A stretch of DNA of 64,000 nucleotides from Prosthecodimorpha staleyi (GTDB lineage: Bacteria > Pseudomonadota > Alphaproteobacteria > Rhizobiales > Ancalomicrobiaceae). This document shows positions 10,765 to 19,382 of the stretch, in pieces. The position numbers and the translations under genes are program-made. The notes below the pieces were generated by a model. It made no database searches. It was not told the origin of the DNA and saw only the letters and a list, made by a program, of their open reading frames with translations. Within the stretch, counting starts at the first letter, position 1; each line of letters opens with the position of its first letter. Location: NCBI RefSeq assembly GCF_018729455.1, contig NZ_JAHHZF010000004.1:426175-490174 (forward strand), given 5' to 3'.

Positions 10765-10784
10765 GGGCCGGACCGCTGCGGCCC
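10765..10784 (+). terminator. Possible stem-loop after fni
   Basis: GGGCCG (10765-10770) pairs with CGGCCC (10779-10784) around an 8-base loop, 82 bp after the fni stop. No run of T follows, so this is at best a weak or Rho-assisted terminator. It lies in the 187-bp gap between two convergent transcription units, where a terminator is expected. Confidence 0.25.
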
Positions 10785-10870
10785 GGGCGGCGGTTCGATG
10801 CACGATGCGTGACCGCTCTGGAGCAAACCGATCATCGTCGAGGAGCGCGATCGCTTGACGCAGCGCGCGG

Positions 10871-11746
10871 TCAAGTCGCACCGACGAAGCGGGCCAGCTT
10901 GCCGAGCGTCTGAAGGCCCAGGGTCTCCGCGCCGAATCCCTTGGCTTCCCGGAATTCCGCAGCGGTGTTGAAGACCATGCCGAGCGTCACCACGGTCGCA
11001 CCGTCCTGCTCCTCGAACGAGGCCCAGGCATCGGCATGTTTCGGTCCGTTCTCGCCCCAGTGCAGCGTATAGGCGAAACCGTCCAGCGGCCGGACTTCGC
11101 CATAACGGTGGTGGTTCGGATAGACGGTACCGTCCGCCGCGATCATATCGAAGACCCATTCGCCGCCCGCGCGGAGGTCGATCCGCTGGGTCCGGCACGA
11201 GAACCCATCCGGCCCCCACCAGAGCGGAAGCGTCTCGGGGTTCATCCAGGCACCCCAGACCACGGCGCGCGGCGCTTGAATGACCCGTCGCAGCACCATG
11301 GTTCGCGCCGCCACGTCGGCCAGATTGTCCATCCCCGCGCCGAAGCCCTGCCGATAACCCGCTTCCATATCTTCGGCGAGCGAAGAGAGCTGTACCGTCA
11401 CGGCGATCCGACTTCCGTCGCCGGCCGGCGTAAGATCGGCGGTCACCAGCGCCGCCGATTGGGGGACGCCGTCGACGGAAAGGGCCTCGGAATTGACGCT
11501 CCGGGCTTCGGCCTGCAGCACCAGCCAGCGCACCTCGCAGCGAATGGCGGGTTCGCCTGTGATCTTGCACAGCGAAACCTCGCGACCGCCCACCCTGGTG
11601 TCGGCCTCGAGCCATTCGATCGTGACCGATGCCGCAGGCGCTGCCCACAGCGCCCGCGCAGCCGGTGCCGTCCACGCGGCCCACAGTGCCGATACGGGCG
11701 CGGCTACCGAGCGTTCGAAAGAGAGCGTGGCGAAGCGGCCGCTCAT
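10871..11746 (-). CDS. Tandem AHSA1/SRPBCC domain protein
   Basis: 291 residues made of two consecutive START-like AHSA1/CalC domains: about 1-140 (FATLSFERSVAAPVSALWAAWTAPAA) and about 148-291 (MVLRRVIQAPRAVVWGAWMNPETLPLWWGPDGF). Each starts with the family pattern of a strand, 'a.a.vW.awt.pe...ww.p'. Single-domain members of this family are commonly encoded with an ArsR repressor; here the ArsR gene lies upstream on the same strand, separated by about 160 bp. The domains probably bind a small hydrophobic ligand, but no substrate can be inferred. An AAGGGG site precedes the ATG. Seems intact, with a fused duplication. Confidence 0.85.
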   Translation of the reverse strand: MSGRFATLSFERSVAAPVSALWAAWTAPAARALWAAPAASVTIEWLEADTRVGGREVSLCKITGEPAIRCEVRWLVLQAEARSVNSEALSVDGVPQSAALVTADLTPAGDGSRIAVTVQLSSLAEDMEAGYRQGFGAGMDNLADVAARTMVLRRVIQAPRAVVWGAWMNPETLPLWWGPDGFSCRTQRIDLRAGGEWVFDMIAADGTVYPNHHRYGEVRPLDGFAYTLHWGENGPKHADAWASFEEQDGATVVTLGMVFNTAAEFREAKGFGAETLGLQTLGKLARFVGAT

Positions 11747-11906
11747 CGGCTCGCCCCTTCCGCATCGGCGTCCCGCCGTCGCATCGTCCGGCCACGGCCG
11801 GTGCTCCCTGCCGTGCGCGTCTTCTGGCTTTGTAATGCGCCGCGACGGGCGGAGGACGAAGGCGGTGCACCGCAGCCGGGCGCATGTCCAAGGCTCAGGG
11901 TCGTCA

Positions 11907-12248
11907 TCATGTCCGGCTTTCCTTCATCAAGGCCATCACGCAGGCGTCCAAACGATCGAGCCGGGCTTCCCAGAGCGCCCTCTGGTCGTCGATCCAGGTC
12001 CGCGGTGCCGACAAGGCTTCGGGCACGAGTGCGCAGGTTCGGACCCGCCCATCCTTGGACGTCGCAATCAATCCCGCCGCCTCCAGGACCGAGAGGTGAC
12101 GCATCACCGTCGGCAGGCGCAGTCCGGTCGGATCGGCCAGTTCCTTGACCGGCGCCGGCCCGCGGGCGAGCCGGGTCAGCATCGTCCGTCGGGTCGGATC
12201 CGCGAGGGCATGGAAGACCTGCGAGAGATCGGGATCATGCTTAGTCAT
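11907..12248 (-). CDS. ArsR-family transcriptional regulator
   Basis: 113 residues from the ATG at 12248; a GTG at 12263 would add five residues. Winged-helix ArsR fold: LSQVFHALADPTRRTMLTRLARGPAPVKELA, then the recognition helix region GLRLPTVMRHLSVLEAAGLI. No metal-binding ELCVCD motif is present, so it is not a classical arsenical sensor. This subgroup is usually paired with AHSA1-domain proteins, as here (10871-11746). It probably represses its own small operon. Confidence 0.9.
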   Translation of the reverse strand: MTKHDPDLSQVFHALADPTRRTMLTRLARGPAPVKELADPTGLRLPTVMRHLSVLEAAGLIATSKDGRVRTCALVPEALSAPRTWIDDQRALWEARLDRLDACVMALMKESRT

Positions 12249-12251
12249 ACA

Positions 12252-12307
12252 GCTAACTATCACGTCGATGGACGGTGTGGAAGAGACAGTTACCCGGGCG
12301 GCTAACT
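12252..12307. repeat. Direct repeats GCTAACT upstream of the ArsR gene
   Basis: GCTAACT occurs at 12252-12258 and again at 12301-12307, 49 bp apart, in the short region before the ArsR start. They may be half-sites for the ArsR protein, but they lack clear dyad symmetry, so the assignment is tentative. Confidence 0.25.
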
Positions 12308-12427
12308 TTTCTCAGGCGCCTGTCCGTCCGATGCGACCCTGGCTGCCGGATCCGCACATGCTCCCCGGCGCTCCCGATGCAGCCAGCGTTTTCCGATCGG
12401 AGCCGGTCGTTCTGGTCGGGCCTTGCT

Positions 12428-13396
12428 TCAGGTCGGCTGCTCGCGGCCGAAGGCGGTCCAGCGGATTGTGGAGGCGAGATCGTGGCGGCAGCGGAAGCCG
12501 AGATCGCGGGCGGCCGCGTCCGGAGAGGACGGTGCCGGGCGGCGATGGCGGAAGCCGGCGAAGCCGGTCGACGGTTCGGGGCCGCATTCGACCGCAAGGT
12601 CGGGCAGGACCGTCCGCACCGCATCGACGAAGCCGGCAAGCGTGACCGTCCGACCCGTCGCGATGGTATAGACCCGGGCTTCCGGGTGCGACGCATCCAG
12701 GGCCGCCACATTGGCATCGGCGCAGTCGCGCGCGTCGACGAACTCCTCCTCGCCGCCCCAGAGCAGATAGGGATCGTCGAGCGCCATCGGCCGACCGCAC
12801 CGGCCGGCCGCGATCAGGCTGTCGAGCAGGCGGCCGGGCACGCTGGTCGACGGCCCGCCGTCCGAACCGATCACGGCGCCGTAGCGCAGAACGATGGCGT
12901 CGAGGCCGTAGAGGTCGTGATAGACCAGCGCCATATGCTCGCCGGCAAGCTTGGTCGCGGCATAGATGCTACCCGGCCGCTCCGAGACGACCGCCATGCG
13001 GACATCCTCGCCGATCGGCTCCGGCCCGAGCGAACCGAAGACCGAGTAGGTGACCGTGGTCGAGCTGGCGACCACCACCCGTCCGATCCCCGCCTGCCGC
13101 GCCGCCTCCAGCACGTTGGTGGTGCCGAGCACGTTGACCTCGACGCCGCGGCGCGGGTCCTGGCGGATGCCGGTCGACAGCATGGCGGCCGTATGGACGA
13201 TGCGGGTGATGCGGTGATGGTGGAGGATCGCCGCCAGCGCGGCGAAGTCGGTCACATCCGCGACGACCGCCGTGACATCGCCGGCGACCGGCGGCGGCGG
13301 TTTCACGTCGGCGAGCACGACCGCCTCGCCGCGCGCCGCCAACCGCTCGGCGGTCAGCCGGCCGATCAGGCCGGCGCCTGTGACCAGGATCGTCAC
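12428..13396 (-). CDS. NAD-dependent epimerase/dehydratase (extended SDR)
   Basis: 322 residues from a GTG start. Extended short-chain dehydrogenase: TGAGLIG nucleotide motif at the N-terminus, acidic ADV after beta-2, HTAA motif, catalytic SS-T...YAATK (Tyr-x-x-x-Lys) and a C-terminal substrate domain. Enzymes of this group oxidise or epimerise (nucleotide-)sugars or uronates. It overlaps the small alpha/beta-barrel gene upstream by 4 bp and shares the transcript with the GntR regulator, so it is probably part of the same sugar-acid pathway as the divergent FAH hydrolase and TRAP transporter. Specific substrate not determinable. Confidence 0.88.
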   Translation of the reverse strand: MTILVTGAGLIGRLTAERLAARGEAVVLADVKPPPPVAGDVTAVVADVTDFAALAAILHHHRITRIVHTAAMLSTGIRQDPRRGVEVNVLGTTNVLEAARQAGIGRVVVASSTTVTYSVFGSLGPEPIGEDVRMAVVSERPGSIYAATKLAGEHMALVYHDLYGLDAIVLRYGAVIGSDGGPSTSVPGRLLDSLIAAGRCGRPMALDDPYLLWGGEEEFVDARDCADANVAALDASHPEARVYTIATGRTVTLAGFVDAVRTVLPDLAVECGPEPSTGFAGFRHRRPAPSSPDAAARDLGFRCRHDLASTIRWTAFGREQPT

Positions 13397-13731
13397 GCGA
13401 CTGGACCGGTTTCGCCGGCCTCCTCCATCACCAGATGATAGACGCGCCCATCGAACGGCCCCATCGCCTCGGCGATGCGCGCGCGCACCTCCTGGCGGAC
13501 CGGGCTCGCCAGGGCGGCCTCCATGGCGGCGAGATCGTCGAACCAGAGTTCGAAGGTCATGTAGACGCTCGGCGCGCCGGGCTCCTGCTCGGCCGCCCGC
13601 CGGAGCGTCGCGCGGCGCAGGCCCGGATAGCGGGCGATGGCCGGCAGCACGCCGTCGCGCATGCGGGCGTCGAAGCCGGCGCGTTCGGCTGGCGGGACGG
13701 TGCCTTCCAGGACGGCGGTACGGATGATCAA
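13393..13731 (-). CDS. Small dimeric alpha/beta-barrel (EthD-like) protein, TTG start
   Basis: 112 residues. The reading frame is longer, but it continues upstream through the GntR gene in another frame; the sensible start is a TTG at 13731 that overlaps the GntR stop (TTGA), giving MIIRTAVLEGTVPPAERAGF. The sequence (LPAIARYPGLRRATLRR, VYMTFELWFDDLAAMEAALASP, GRVYHLVMEE) has the ferredoxin-like pattern of EthD/Dabb proteins, which act as small oxygenases, isomerases or degradation accessories. Encoded between GntR and an epimerase in one operon. Function unknown beyond fold. Confidence 0.7.
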   Translation of the reverse strand: MIIRTAVLEGTVPPAERAGFDARMRDGVLPAIARYPGLRRATLRRAAEQEPGAPSVYMTFELWFDDLAAMEAALASPVRQEVRARIAEAMGPFDGRVYHLVMEEAGETGPVA

Positions 13732-14441
13732 GGCTTCGATCCCTTCGGGGCGAGGAGACGGGCGACCGACGTCTCGGTGTTGGTCAGGTGGCGGTCCATC
13801 AGATCGGTGGCACGGACCGGGTCGCGGTCGAGCACGGCGGCCATGATGGCGGCATGTTCCGCGTTGATGTCGCGCACTTCCGCCTCTGCCTCGTGATGAT
13901 GCAGAAGCCGGACCTTGCGGTAGCGCTCGGAGTGGTCCGCCAGCGTCGCCCAGAATCGGAGCAGCCACTTCGATCCGCAGGCCGACACCAGCGCGAGATG
14001 GAAGCGCCGATGCTGCGCTTCCCAGCGCGCGGCGGCCTCCCGGTCGCCCGGATCGGCAGGCAGCGGCGTGCGTGACAGCAGATGCATGCTGGCGACGATC
14101 TCGGCCTCCCAGTCCGCCCCACCCCGCGCCATGGCGGCGGTCAGGCACAAACGCTCGATCGCCCGGCGGGTCGCCATGATGTCCGCGAGTTCGTCGAGCG
14201 AAGCATCCGTCACGCGCGCGCCGCGATTGGTCTCGCCCTCGACCAGGCTCTCCGAGGCGAGGCGCATCAAGGCCTCGCGGATCGGCGTCAGGCCCAGGCT
14301 GTAGCGGTCCTGCAGGTCGGCCGCGCGCAGACGCTCGCCGGGCATCAGGTCGCCATGCAGGATCTCGCCGCGCAGGCGGCGATAGGCCCGCTCGGCCTGT
14401 GAGAGCGATTCGAGGTCGTCCGTGTTGAGCAGGCCGTTCAT
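13728..14441 (-). CDS. GntR-family regulator (FCD domain)
   Basis: 237 residues: N-terminal winged HTH (YRRLRGEILHGDLMPGERLRAADLQDRYSLGLTPIREALMRLASESLV, about 20-70) and an all-helical FCD effector domain with metal/carboxylate-binding residues (…RRFHLALVSACG…, D…RHLTNTE). FadR-subgroup regulators of this kind sense organic or sugar acids. It is divergent from the FAH/TRAP operon; the 88-bp intergenic region contains a perfect 14-bp palindrome. Probably controls both directions. Confidence 0.92.
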   Translation of the reverse strand: MNGLLNTDDLESLSQAERAYRRLRGEILHGDLMPGERLRAADLQDRYSLGLTPIREALMRLASESLVEGETNRGARVTDASLDELADIMATRRAIERLCLTAAMARGGADWEAEIVASMHLLSRTPLPADPGDREAAARWEAQHRRFHLALVSACGSKWLLRFWATLADHSERYRKVRLLHHHEAEAEVRDINAEHAAIMAAVLDRDPVRATDLMDRHLTNTETSVARLLAPKGSKP

Positions 14442-14474
14442 GGCAGGCCGAATCCGGTTCCGGCAGAATTTGTG

Positions 14475-14498
14475 TTGACAGTCAGATTTTATAAAATC
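14475..14498. promoter_or_regulatory. Candidate GntR operator and -35 box
   Basis: A perfect palindrome GATTTTATAAAATC sits at 14485-14498, immediately after TTGACA (14475-14480), a consensus -35 hexamer pointing toward the FAH/TRAP operon. The palindrome would cover the spacer and hinder RNA polymerase. AT-rich symmetrical sites with this size are usual for FCD-type GntR proteins, and the GntR gene starts 43 bp away. Confidence 0.6.
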
Positions 14499-14529
14499 AT
14501 CCTTCCTTCATAGCAAAGGAAAAATCGAC

Positions 14530-15450
14530 ATGCCGAACGACATTGCCCCGGGCCGCTGGTCGCTTGCGACCGTGGACCGCGCGGGAACCGCGATCGCGTG
14601 CCTGGAAGTCGGGGACGCCGCCTATGCGCTGGAGCCGAGCCTCGCCAGGGCCGGCCTTGCGGGCATGACCCGCGTCATCGACCTCTTCGACGACTGGGAC
14701 CGCTCCAGCACCGCGCTCGACCGCGCCGCCAGCCTGGTCGACGAGACCGACCGGATCGCCTTCGACCGCCGCCTCGCGCCCCTGCAGTATCCGGGCAAGA
14801 TCCTCTGCGCGGGGGCGAACTATTTCGACCATCTCGCCGAGATGGGCATGCCGGGGGCCAAGAAGGAGGAACAGCGCCTGTTCTTCTTCATGAAGCCGCC
14901 GCGCAACGCCATCGTGGGCGAGGGCCCGACCGTGCATATGCCGATCGGCACCCGTGCCTTCGACTGGGAAATCGAACTGGCCGCCGTGATCGGCCGCACG
15001 GCCCGCAATGTCAGTCCGGAAGCGGCGCTCGACCACGTCGCCGCCTACACGGTTTCGGTCGATTTCTCCGCCCGAGACCACAATCGGGCGCCCGAGACCT
15101 TCTACAAGCTCGACTGGGTGGCCGGGAAGGCGAACGACACCTGTTGTCCGATCGGTCCTCGGCTGGTGCCGGCCTCGACGTTTGCCGACCCGCAGGCGAT
15201 CGGGCTGAAGCTTTCGGTCAACGGCGAGATCAAGCAGGACGGCAGTACCGCCGACATGATCTTCTCGATCGCCGAACAGATCTCGATCGCGTCGCGGATC
15301 ATGACGCTCGACCCGGGCGACCTGATCCTGACCGGTACGCCGGCCGGCGTCGGCATGCCGAAGCAGACCTTCCTCAAGGTCGGCGATCGGGTCGATGCCG
15401 AGATCGAGGCGATCGGCCGGCTTTCCGTCACGATCCAGGCGCCGCGCTAG
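14530..15450 (+). CDS. Fumarylacetoacetate hydrolase family protein
   Basis: 306 residues. The C-terminal FAH domain carries the divalent-metal ligands Glu147 and Glu149 (DWEIELAAVIGR) and Asp178 (VSVDFSARD), Lys200 (WVAGKAND) and LTGTPAGVG (267-275). Family members hydrolyse or decarboxylate 2,4-diketo acids, for example 2,4-diketo-3-deoxy-L-fuconate hydrolase, or act as hydratases/isomerases of aromatic catabolism. First gene of an operon with a TRAP transporter and an SDR, so a sugar-acid route is plausible. An AAAGGA site precedes the ATG. Substrate inferred only from neighbours. Confidence 0.88.
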   Translation: MPNDIAPGRWSLATVDRAGTAIACLEVGDAAYALEPSLARAGLAGMTRVIDLFDDWDRSSTALDRAASLVDETDRIAFDRRLAPLQYPGKILCAGANYFDHLAEMGMPGAKKEEQRLFFFMKPPRNAIVGEGPTVHMPIGTRAFDWEIELAAVIGRTARNVSPEAALDHVAAYTVSVDFSARDHNRAPETFYKLDWVAGKANDTCCPIGPRLVPASTFADPQAIGLKLSVNGEIKQDGSTADMIFSIAEQISIASRIMTLDPGDLILTGTPAGVGMPKQTFLKVGDRVDAEIEAIGRLSVTIQAPR

Positions 15451-15730
15451 CGATCGGCCCGCGATCTTGCGTCCGGCAAAGGTCGGGTTGAACGGACGAC
15501 GCAGTCATGGCGTGAGCGGTTCGGATGCCGAGACGGATGGCACCGAGCCGCTCACGCCTGAACCAGGAGAGCCCATTCCGCTCGGATCGGTCCGGTTCGA
15601 AAGGCGGGAGCGGCTCGAGGAACTCAAGCGGCGGCCTTGCCCGAGCGGCAAAGGCTGCCAGCGGCCGCGGAAGCGGCCAGGCTGCCCGACGAGATCCGTC
15701 CGGCGGCGAATATCCGAGAGGGGTAGACCG

Positions 15731-16729
15731 ATGAGACAATTCCTCGCCTTCGCCGCCGCTGCCGTCGTTCTGACGGCTCCGCTGTGCCTTGCCGGCGCGG
15801 CACCCGCCGCCGCCGAAACCGAGATCCGCATCTCCACCGCCGCGCCCGACCAGTCGCCGCTGTCGGATGCCTTCCGTGCCATCAAGGCCCGGATGGAGGC
15901 GAAGTTCCCGGGTGAACTCAAGATCTCCGTCCATACCGCCAGCGCATTGTTCCGCCAGGGCACCGAACTGCCCGCCATGCAGCGCGGCAACCTGGAAATG
16001 GCGAGCCCAGTCACTTTCGAGATCGAGGCGCAACTTCCCGAATACGGGGTTTTCAGCGCCGCCTATCTGTTCCGCGACGCCGACCACCTGATCAAGACCT
16101 TCCGGTCCGACATCGGTGCCGAGTTCACCAAAGACGTCGCCGACAAGATGGGCATCGTCATCCTCGACACCGCCTATCTCGGCACCCGCAACGTCAATCT
16201 GCGCAACGACAAGCCGGTCAAGGAACCCGTCGATCTTGCCGGCGTGAAGATGCGCATGCCGCCCGGGCCGGCCTTCCAGACGCTCGCCAAGGCGCTCGGC
16301 GCCACGGCGGTGTCGATGCCGATCACCGAGGTCTATCTCGGCCTCAAGACCGGTTCGATCGACGCCCAGGACAACCCGACCAACATGACCCGTGACTGGA
16401 AGTTCCACGAGGTGACCAAGCAGGTGATCCTGACCCGTCATCTCGTCCAGCCGGTCTTCATCGCCATGGCCAAGCCGGCCTTCGACAGGCTCTCGCCCGC
16501 CCAGCAGACGGAGTTGCGCGCGGCGGCCCGCGAGGCGGCCGACCAGGAGATCGCCAAGACGCTCGCCGACGAAAAGGCGGCGATCGAGACCTTCACGCAG
16601 GCCGGCATCAAGGTGGTCGATCCCAACGTTCCGGCCTTCCGGGCCGCGGTCATGGACGAATACCGCAAGGCCGGCATGACCGAGAAGTGGAAGGCGGGCC
16701 TCCTCGACCGCATCACGGCAATCCGGTGA
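15731..16729 (+). CDS. TRAP transporter solute-binding protein (DctP family)
   Basis: 332 residues with a Sec signal peptide (residues 1 to about 28, ending AAPAAAE). DctP fold; Arg175 in GVKMRMPPGPAF matches the conserved arginine that salt-bridges the carboxylate of the ligand, and Arg153 (LGTRN) is also conserved. It delivers an organic acid to the DctQ-DctM membrane pair encoded next. The frame is open further upstream but ATG 15731 is the first codon giving a signal peptide. The 280 bp between it and the FAH gene hold no gene that I can support. The stop overlaps the GTG of the dctQ-like gene. Confidence 0.93.
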   Translation: MRQFLAFAAAAVVLTAPLCLAGAAPAAAETEIRISTAAPDQSPLSDAFRAIKARMEAKFPGELKISVHTASALFRQGTELPAMQRGNLEMASPVTFEIEAQLPEYGVFSAAYLFRDADHLIKTFRSDIGAEFTKDVADKMGIVILDTAYLGTRNVNLRNDKPVKEPVDLAGVKMRMPPGPAFQTLAKALGATAVSMPITEVYLGLKTGSIDAQDNPTNMTRDWKFHEVTKQVILTRHLVQPVFIAMAKPAFDRLSPAQQTELRAAAREAADQEIAKTLADEKAAIETFTQAGIKVVDPNVPAFRAAVMDEYRKAGMTEKWKAGLLDRITAIR

Positions 16730-17304
16730 CGGCGGCCGGCACGAGGGGGTGCGGCCTCGCCTCCTCGTTTCGCCGCGCGGCCGGCTTCCTGTCCGCCGCC
16801 GGCATCGCAGTCGTCTTCGCGCTCTTCGTCTACGGCGTCGCCATGCGCTACCTGTTCGACCGCCCGGTCGGCTTCGTCGACGAGGCGGTCACGCTGATCA
16901 GCGTCTGGTCGACCTTCTGGACCGCCGCCTTCGTGCTGAAATGGCCGGAGCACATCGCCTTCGACGTGGTCTATGCGAACGTCGCGGCGCCGGCGCAGCG
17001 GGTCCTCCTCCTCGCCGGGGCGACCGGCTTCGTGATCCTGATGGGCGCGGCGATGCCCGGCATGGTCGACTACACGCTGTTCCTCTGGCGCGAGCGGACC
17101 GACGTCATGTTGCTCCGCCTCGACTGGGTCTACGCGGTCTTCCCCGCCTTCTTCGCCGTCATGCTCCTGCGCTTCGTCCTCGTCATCCGCCGCCTCGTCG
17201 GCGCAGGCTGGCGTGCCGAGGTGGCGCACTGGTCGGGCGCGGACCTCGACGGCGGCGACGACGGCCCCGACACGACACGCAACACAAGCGAAGGTGGCGC
17301 ATGA
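16726..17304 (+). CDS. TRAP transporter small membrane subunit (DctQ family)
   Basis: 192 residues from a GTG overlapping the DctP stop (GTGA); an upstream in-frame ATG lies inside dctP and is less likely. Four hydrophobic segments (about 15-40, 53-72, 88-110, 128-152) with the family motif RYLFDRPVGFVDEAVTL. DctQ supports the large DctM transporter. The C-terminal tail is short and acidic/polar. The stop overlaps the DctM start by ATGA. Confidence 0.9.
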   Translation: MTAAGTRGCGLASSFRRAAGFLSAAGIAVVFALFVYGVAMRYLFDRPVGFVDEAVTLISVWSTFWTAAFVLKWPEHIAFDVVYANVAAPAQRVLLLAGATGFVILMGAAMPGMVDYTLFLWRERTDVMLLRLDWVYAVFPAFFAVMLLRFVLVIRRLVGAGWRAEVAHWSGADLDGGDDGPDTTRNTSEGGA

Positions 17305-18593
17305 CCACGGGCCTTTGGACGCTCCTCGCCACCGTGGTGATCGGTGGACTGGTCAGGCTGCCGCTGGCGCTGGTCATGTTCGCCGGTGGGGCCGCCTATC
17401 TCTTCGCCACGAGGCAGGATATCGGCCTGCTGGTCGGGCAGGTGATGAACCAGATGACGGCCATGTATGTCCTGGTCGCCATCCCGATGTTCATCCTGGC
17501 CGCCAATTTCATGAATGCAGCCTCGATCTCGGATCGCCTCTGGGCCGCCGCCAATGCCCTGGTTGGCCGGTTCCGCGGCGGGATGGGCCACGTGACCGTC
17601 GTGGTCAGCATGATCTTCTCCTCCATGAGCGGCAGCGCCGTCACCGACGCGGCCGGTCCCGGCCTGGTCGCAACGCGCCAGATGCAGAAGATCGGCGGCT
17701 ATCCGGCCGGTCTCGCCTGCGCCATCACGGCGGCCTCGGCGACCATCGCGCCTATTATCCCGCCCTCGATTCCGCTCGTCATCTACGCGCTGATCTCCGG
17801 CGCCTCGATCGGTGCGCTCTTCCTCGCCGGCCTGGTGCCCGGTGTCCTGATGGGCGGGGCCTTGATGCTGGCGATCCGGGCCGTGGCGGGGCGCCGGGAC
17901 CTTCCGGTCGGCGAGGTCGTGCCGATCCGCGAGATGCCGGCGGTGTTCGGCCGCGCCGCCCTGTCGTTGACGCTTCCGGTCGTGCTGCTCGGCGGCATCT
18001 GGACCGGGATCTTCACGCCGACGGAAGCCGCCGCGGTGGCAGCCTTCTGGGCCCTGATCCTGGGCGCGGCCGTCTATCGCCGCATCGGCTTCGCGACGCT
18101 CGGTTCGGTGTTCGGCGAGAGCGCGCGCCAGTCGGCCGGCACCATGCTGCTCATCGCCAGCGCCTTCATCCTCAACTACGCGATCGCCAACGAGGGCCTC
18201 GCCGCGCGGCTGGCGCTCGCCATCACGGACTTGCAGCTCGGCCCCCTGCAGTTCATGGGGCTCGTCAACCTGCTCTTCCTGGTGCTCGGCTGCTTCCTGG
18301 ACGGGTCGGTCATGATGCTGGTCTTCGTGCCGCTGATCCTGCCGAGCGCGAAGGCGCTGGGCATCGACCTGACCTATTTCGGCATCATCGTGACGCTGAA
18401 CTTCATGATCGGGCTGATCACGCCGCCCTACGGCCTGCTGCTCTTCGTCATGGCCTCGTTGACCCGGGTGCCCCTCGTGCTGATCATCCGCGAGATCTGG
18501 CCCTTCGTGCTCGCGCTCGGCGGCGTGCTGGCGATGCTGACGCTGTTCCCGTCGATCACCCTCTTCCTGCCGCACCTGTTCGGCTACGAGTGA
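17301..18593 (+). CDS. TRAP transporter large membrane subunit (DctM family)
   Basis: 430 residues, about twelve hydrophobic segments, the sodium-coupled translocation subunit. Typical DctM signatures: MYVLVAIPMFILAANFM, FSSMSGSAVTDAAGPG, ATIAPIIPPSIPLVIYA and LGCFLDGSVMMLVFVPLILP. ATG at 17301 is coupled to the DctQ stop. With the preceding genes it makes a complete TRAP system for a carboxylate substrate. Confidence 0.95.
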   Translation: MTTGLWTLLATVVIGGLVRLPLALVMFAGGAAYLFATRQDIGLLVGQVMNQMTAMYVLVAIPMFILAANFMNAASISDRLWAAANALVGRFRGGMGHVTVVVSMIFSSMSGSAVTDAAGPGLVATRQMQKIGGYPAGLACAITAASATIAPIIPPSIPLVIYALISGASIGALFLAGLVPGVLMGGALMLAIRAVAGRRDLPVGEVVPIREMPAVFGRAALSLTLPVVLLGGIWTGIFTPTEAAAVAAFWALILGAAVYRRIGFATLGSVFGESARQSAGTMLLIASAFILNYAIANEGLAARLALAITDLQLGPLQFMGLVNLLFLVLGCFLDGSVMMLVFVPLILPSAKALGIDLTYFGIIVTLNFMIGLITPPYGLLLFVMASLTRVPLVLIIREIWPFVLALGGVLAMLTLFPSITLFLPHLFGYE

Positions 18594-18600
18594 GATTGCG

Positions 18601-19338
18601 ATGTCCGAACCGACCATCGAGACCGCCTTCGTCACCGGTGCCGCCCAGGGCATCGGATGGGCCACCGCCGAACGGCTGGCCCGCGACGGCTTCCGGGTCG
18701 TCGCCATGGACCGTTCGGCCGAACGGCTCGGCGAAGCCGTCGCCGGGCTTGCCGCCACGGGCCTCGACATCGTCGCCCGTCCGGTCGACATCTGCGATCG
18801 CGCGGGTGTTGCCGCCGTGCTCGCCGCCGAGGCGCGCGTCGACGTCATGGTCACGGTCGCGGGCCTCTACCAGGACGCCGCCTTCCTCGACCTCGACGAG
18901 GACTCCTTCCGCCGCATGCTCGACGTGAATGTGGTCGGTACCTTCATCCCGGCCCAGGAGGCCGCACGACGGATGAAGCCCGGCGGGCGGATCGTCACCA
19001 TCTCGTCGCGCGGTGCGCTCGGCGGCACCCGCTTCGCCCATTATGTCGCCTCGAAGGCAGCCGTGATCGGGCTTACCCGCGCCATGGCGATGGAACTGCG
19101 CACGGCCGGCATCGCGGTCAATTCCGTCGCGCCCGGCTTCACCGACACGCCGATGACCCGCTCGGCCCCGACCGAAATGTTTGCCGCCTGGGAGGCGCTT
19201 GAGCCGTCCGGCAAGGCCGCGAGCCCCGCCGAGATCGCCCACGCCATCGCCTTTCTTGCCAATCCGGCGACGCGTTTCGTCACTGGCCAGACGCTGTTCG
19301 TCGACGGCGGCAAGTCGCTTGGCGGCCTCTCCATCTGA
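18601..19338 (+). CDS. SDR-family NAD(P)-dependent oxidoreductase
   Basis: 245 residues, classical short-chain dehydrogenase: TGAAQGIGWATAERL cofactor motif, DICDR acidic turn, catalytic Ser (TISSRGAL), Tyr-x-x-x-Lys (HYVASKAAV), and NSVAPGFTDTPM. The C-terminus VTGQTLFVDGGKSLGGLSI is the common FabG-like ending. It lies 7 bp after dctM in the FAH/TRAP operon, so it probably oxidises a hydroxy-acid intermediate of the imported substrate. Convergent with the enolase-superfamily gene. Confidence 0.92.
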   Translation: MSEPTIETAFVTGAAQGIGWATAERLARDGFRVVAMDRSAERLGEAVAGLAATGLDIVARPVDICDRAGVAAVLAAEARVDVMVTVAGLYQDAAFLDLDEDSFRRMLDVNVVGTFIPAQEAARRMKPGGRIVTISSRGALGGTRFAHYVASKAAVIGLTRAMAMELRTAGIAVNSVAPGFTDTPMTRSAPTEMFAAWEALEPSGKAASPAEIAHAIAFLANPATRFVTGQTLFVDGGKSLGGLSI

Positions 19339-19382
19339 CCGGGCGGCGCAGGCCATGCCTCGCCGCTCCGTGCCGGGCCTGG

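Noticed and set aside
10722..11891. 389-codon frame antiparallel to fni's downstream gap and within the SRPBCC gene region
   Set aside because: Same strand but different frame from the tandem AHSA1 gene, with Arg/Gly-rich shadow composition.
11747..11906. Small gene between ArsR and the tandem AHSA1 gene
   Set aside because: No frame with a ribosome site, start and plausible composition was found in these 160 bp.
13732..14148. Longer version of the small alpha/beta-barrel protein
   Set aside because: The extension runs through the GntR gene in another frame; homology-like pattern starts at the TTG at 13731.
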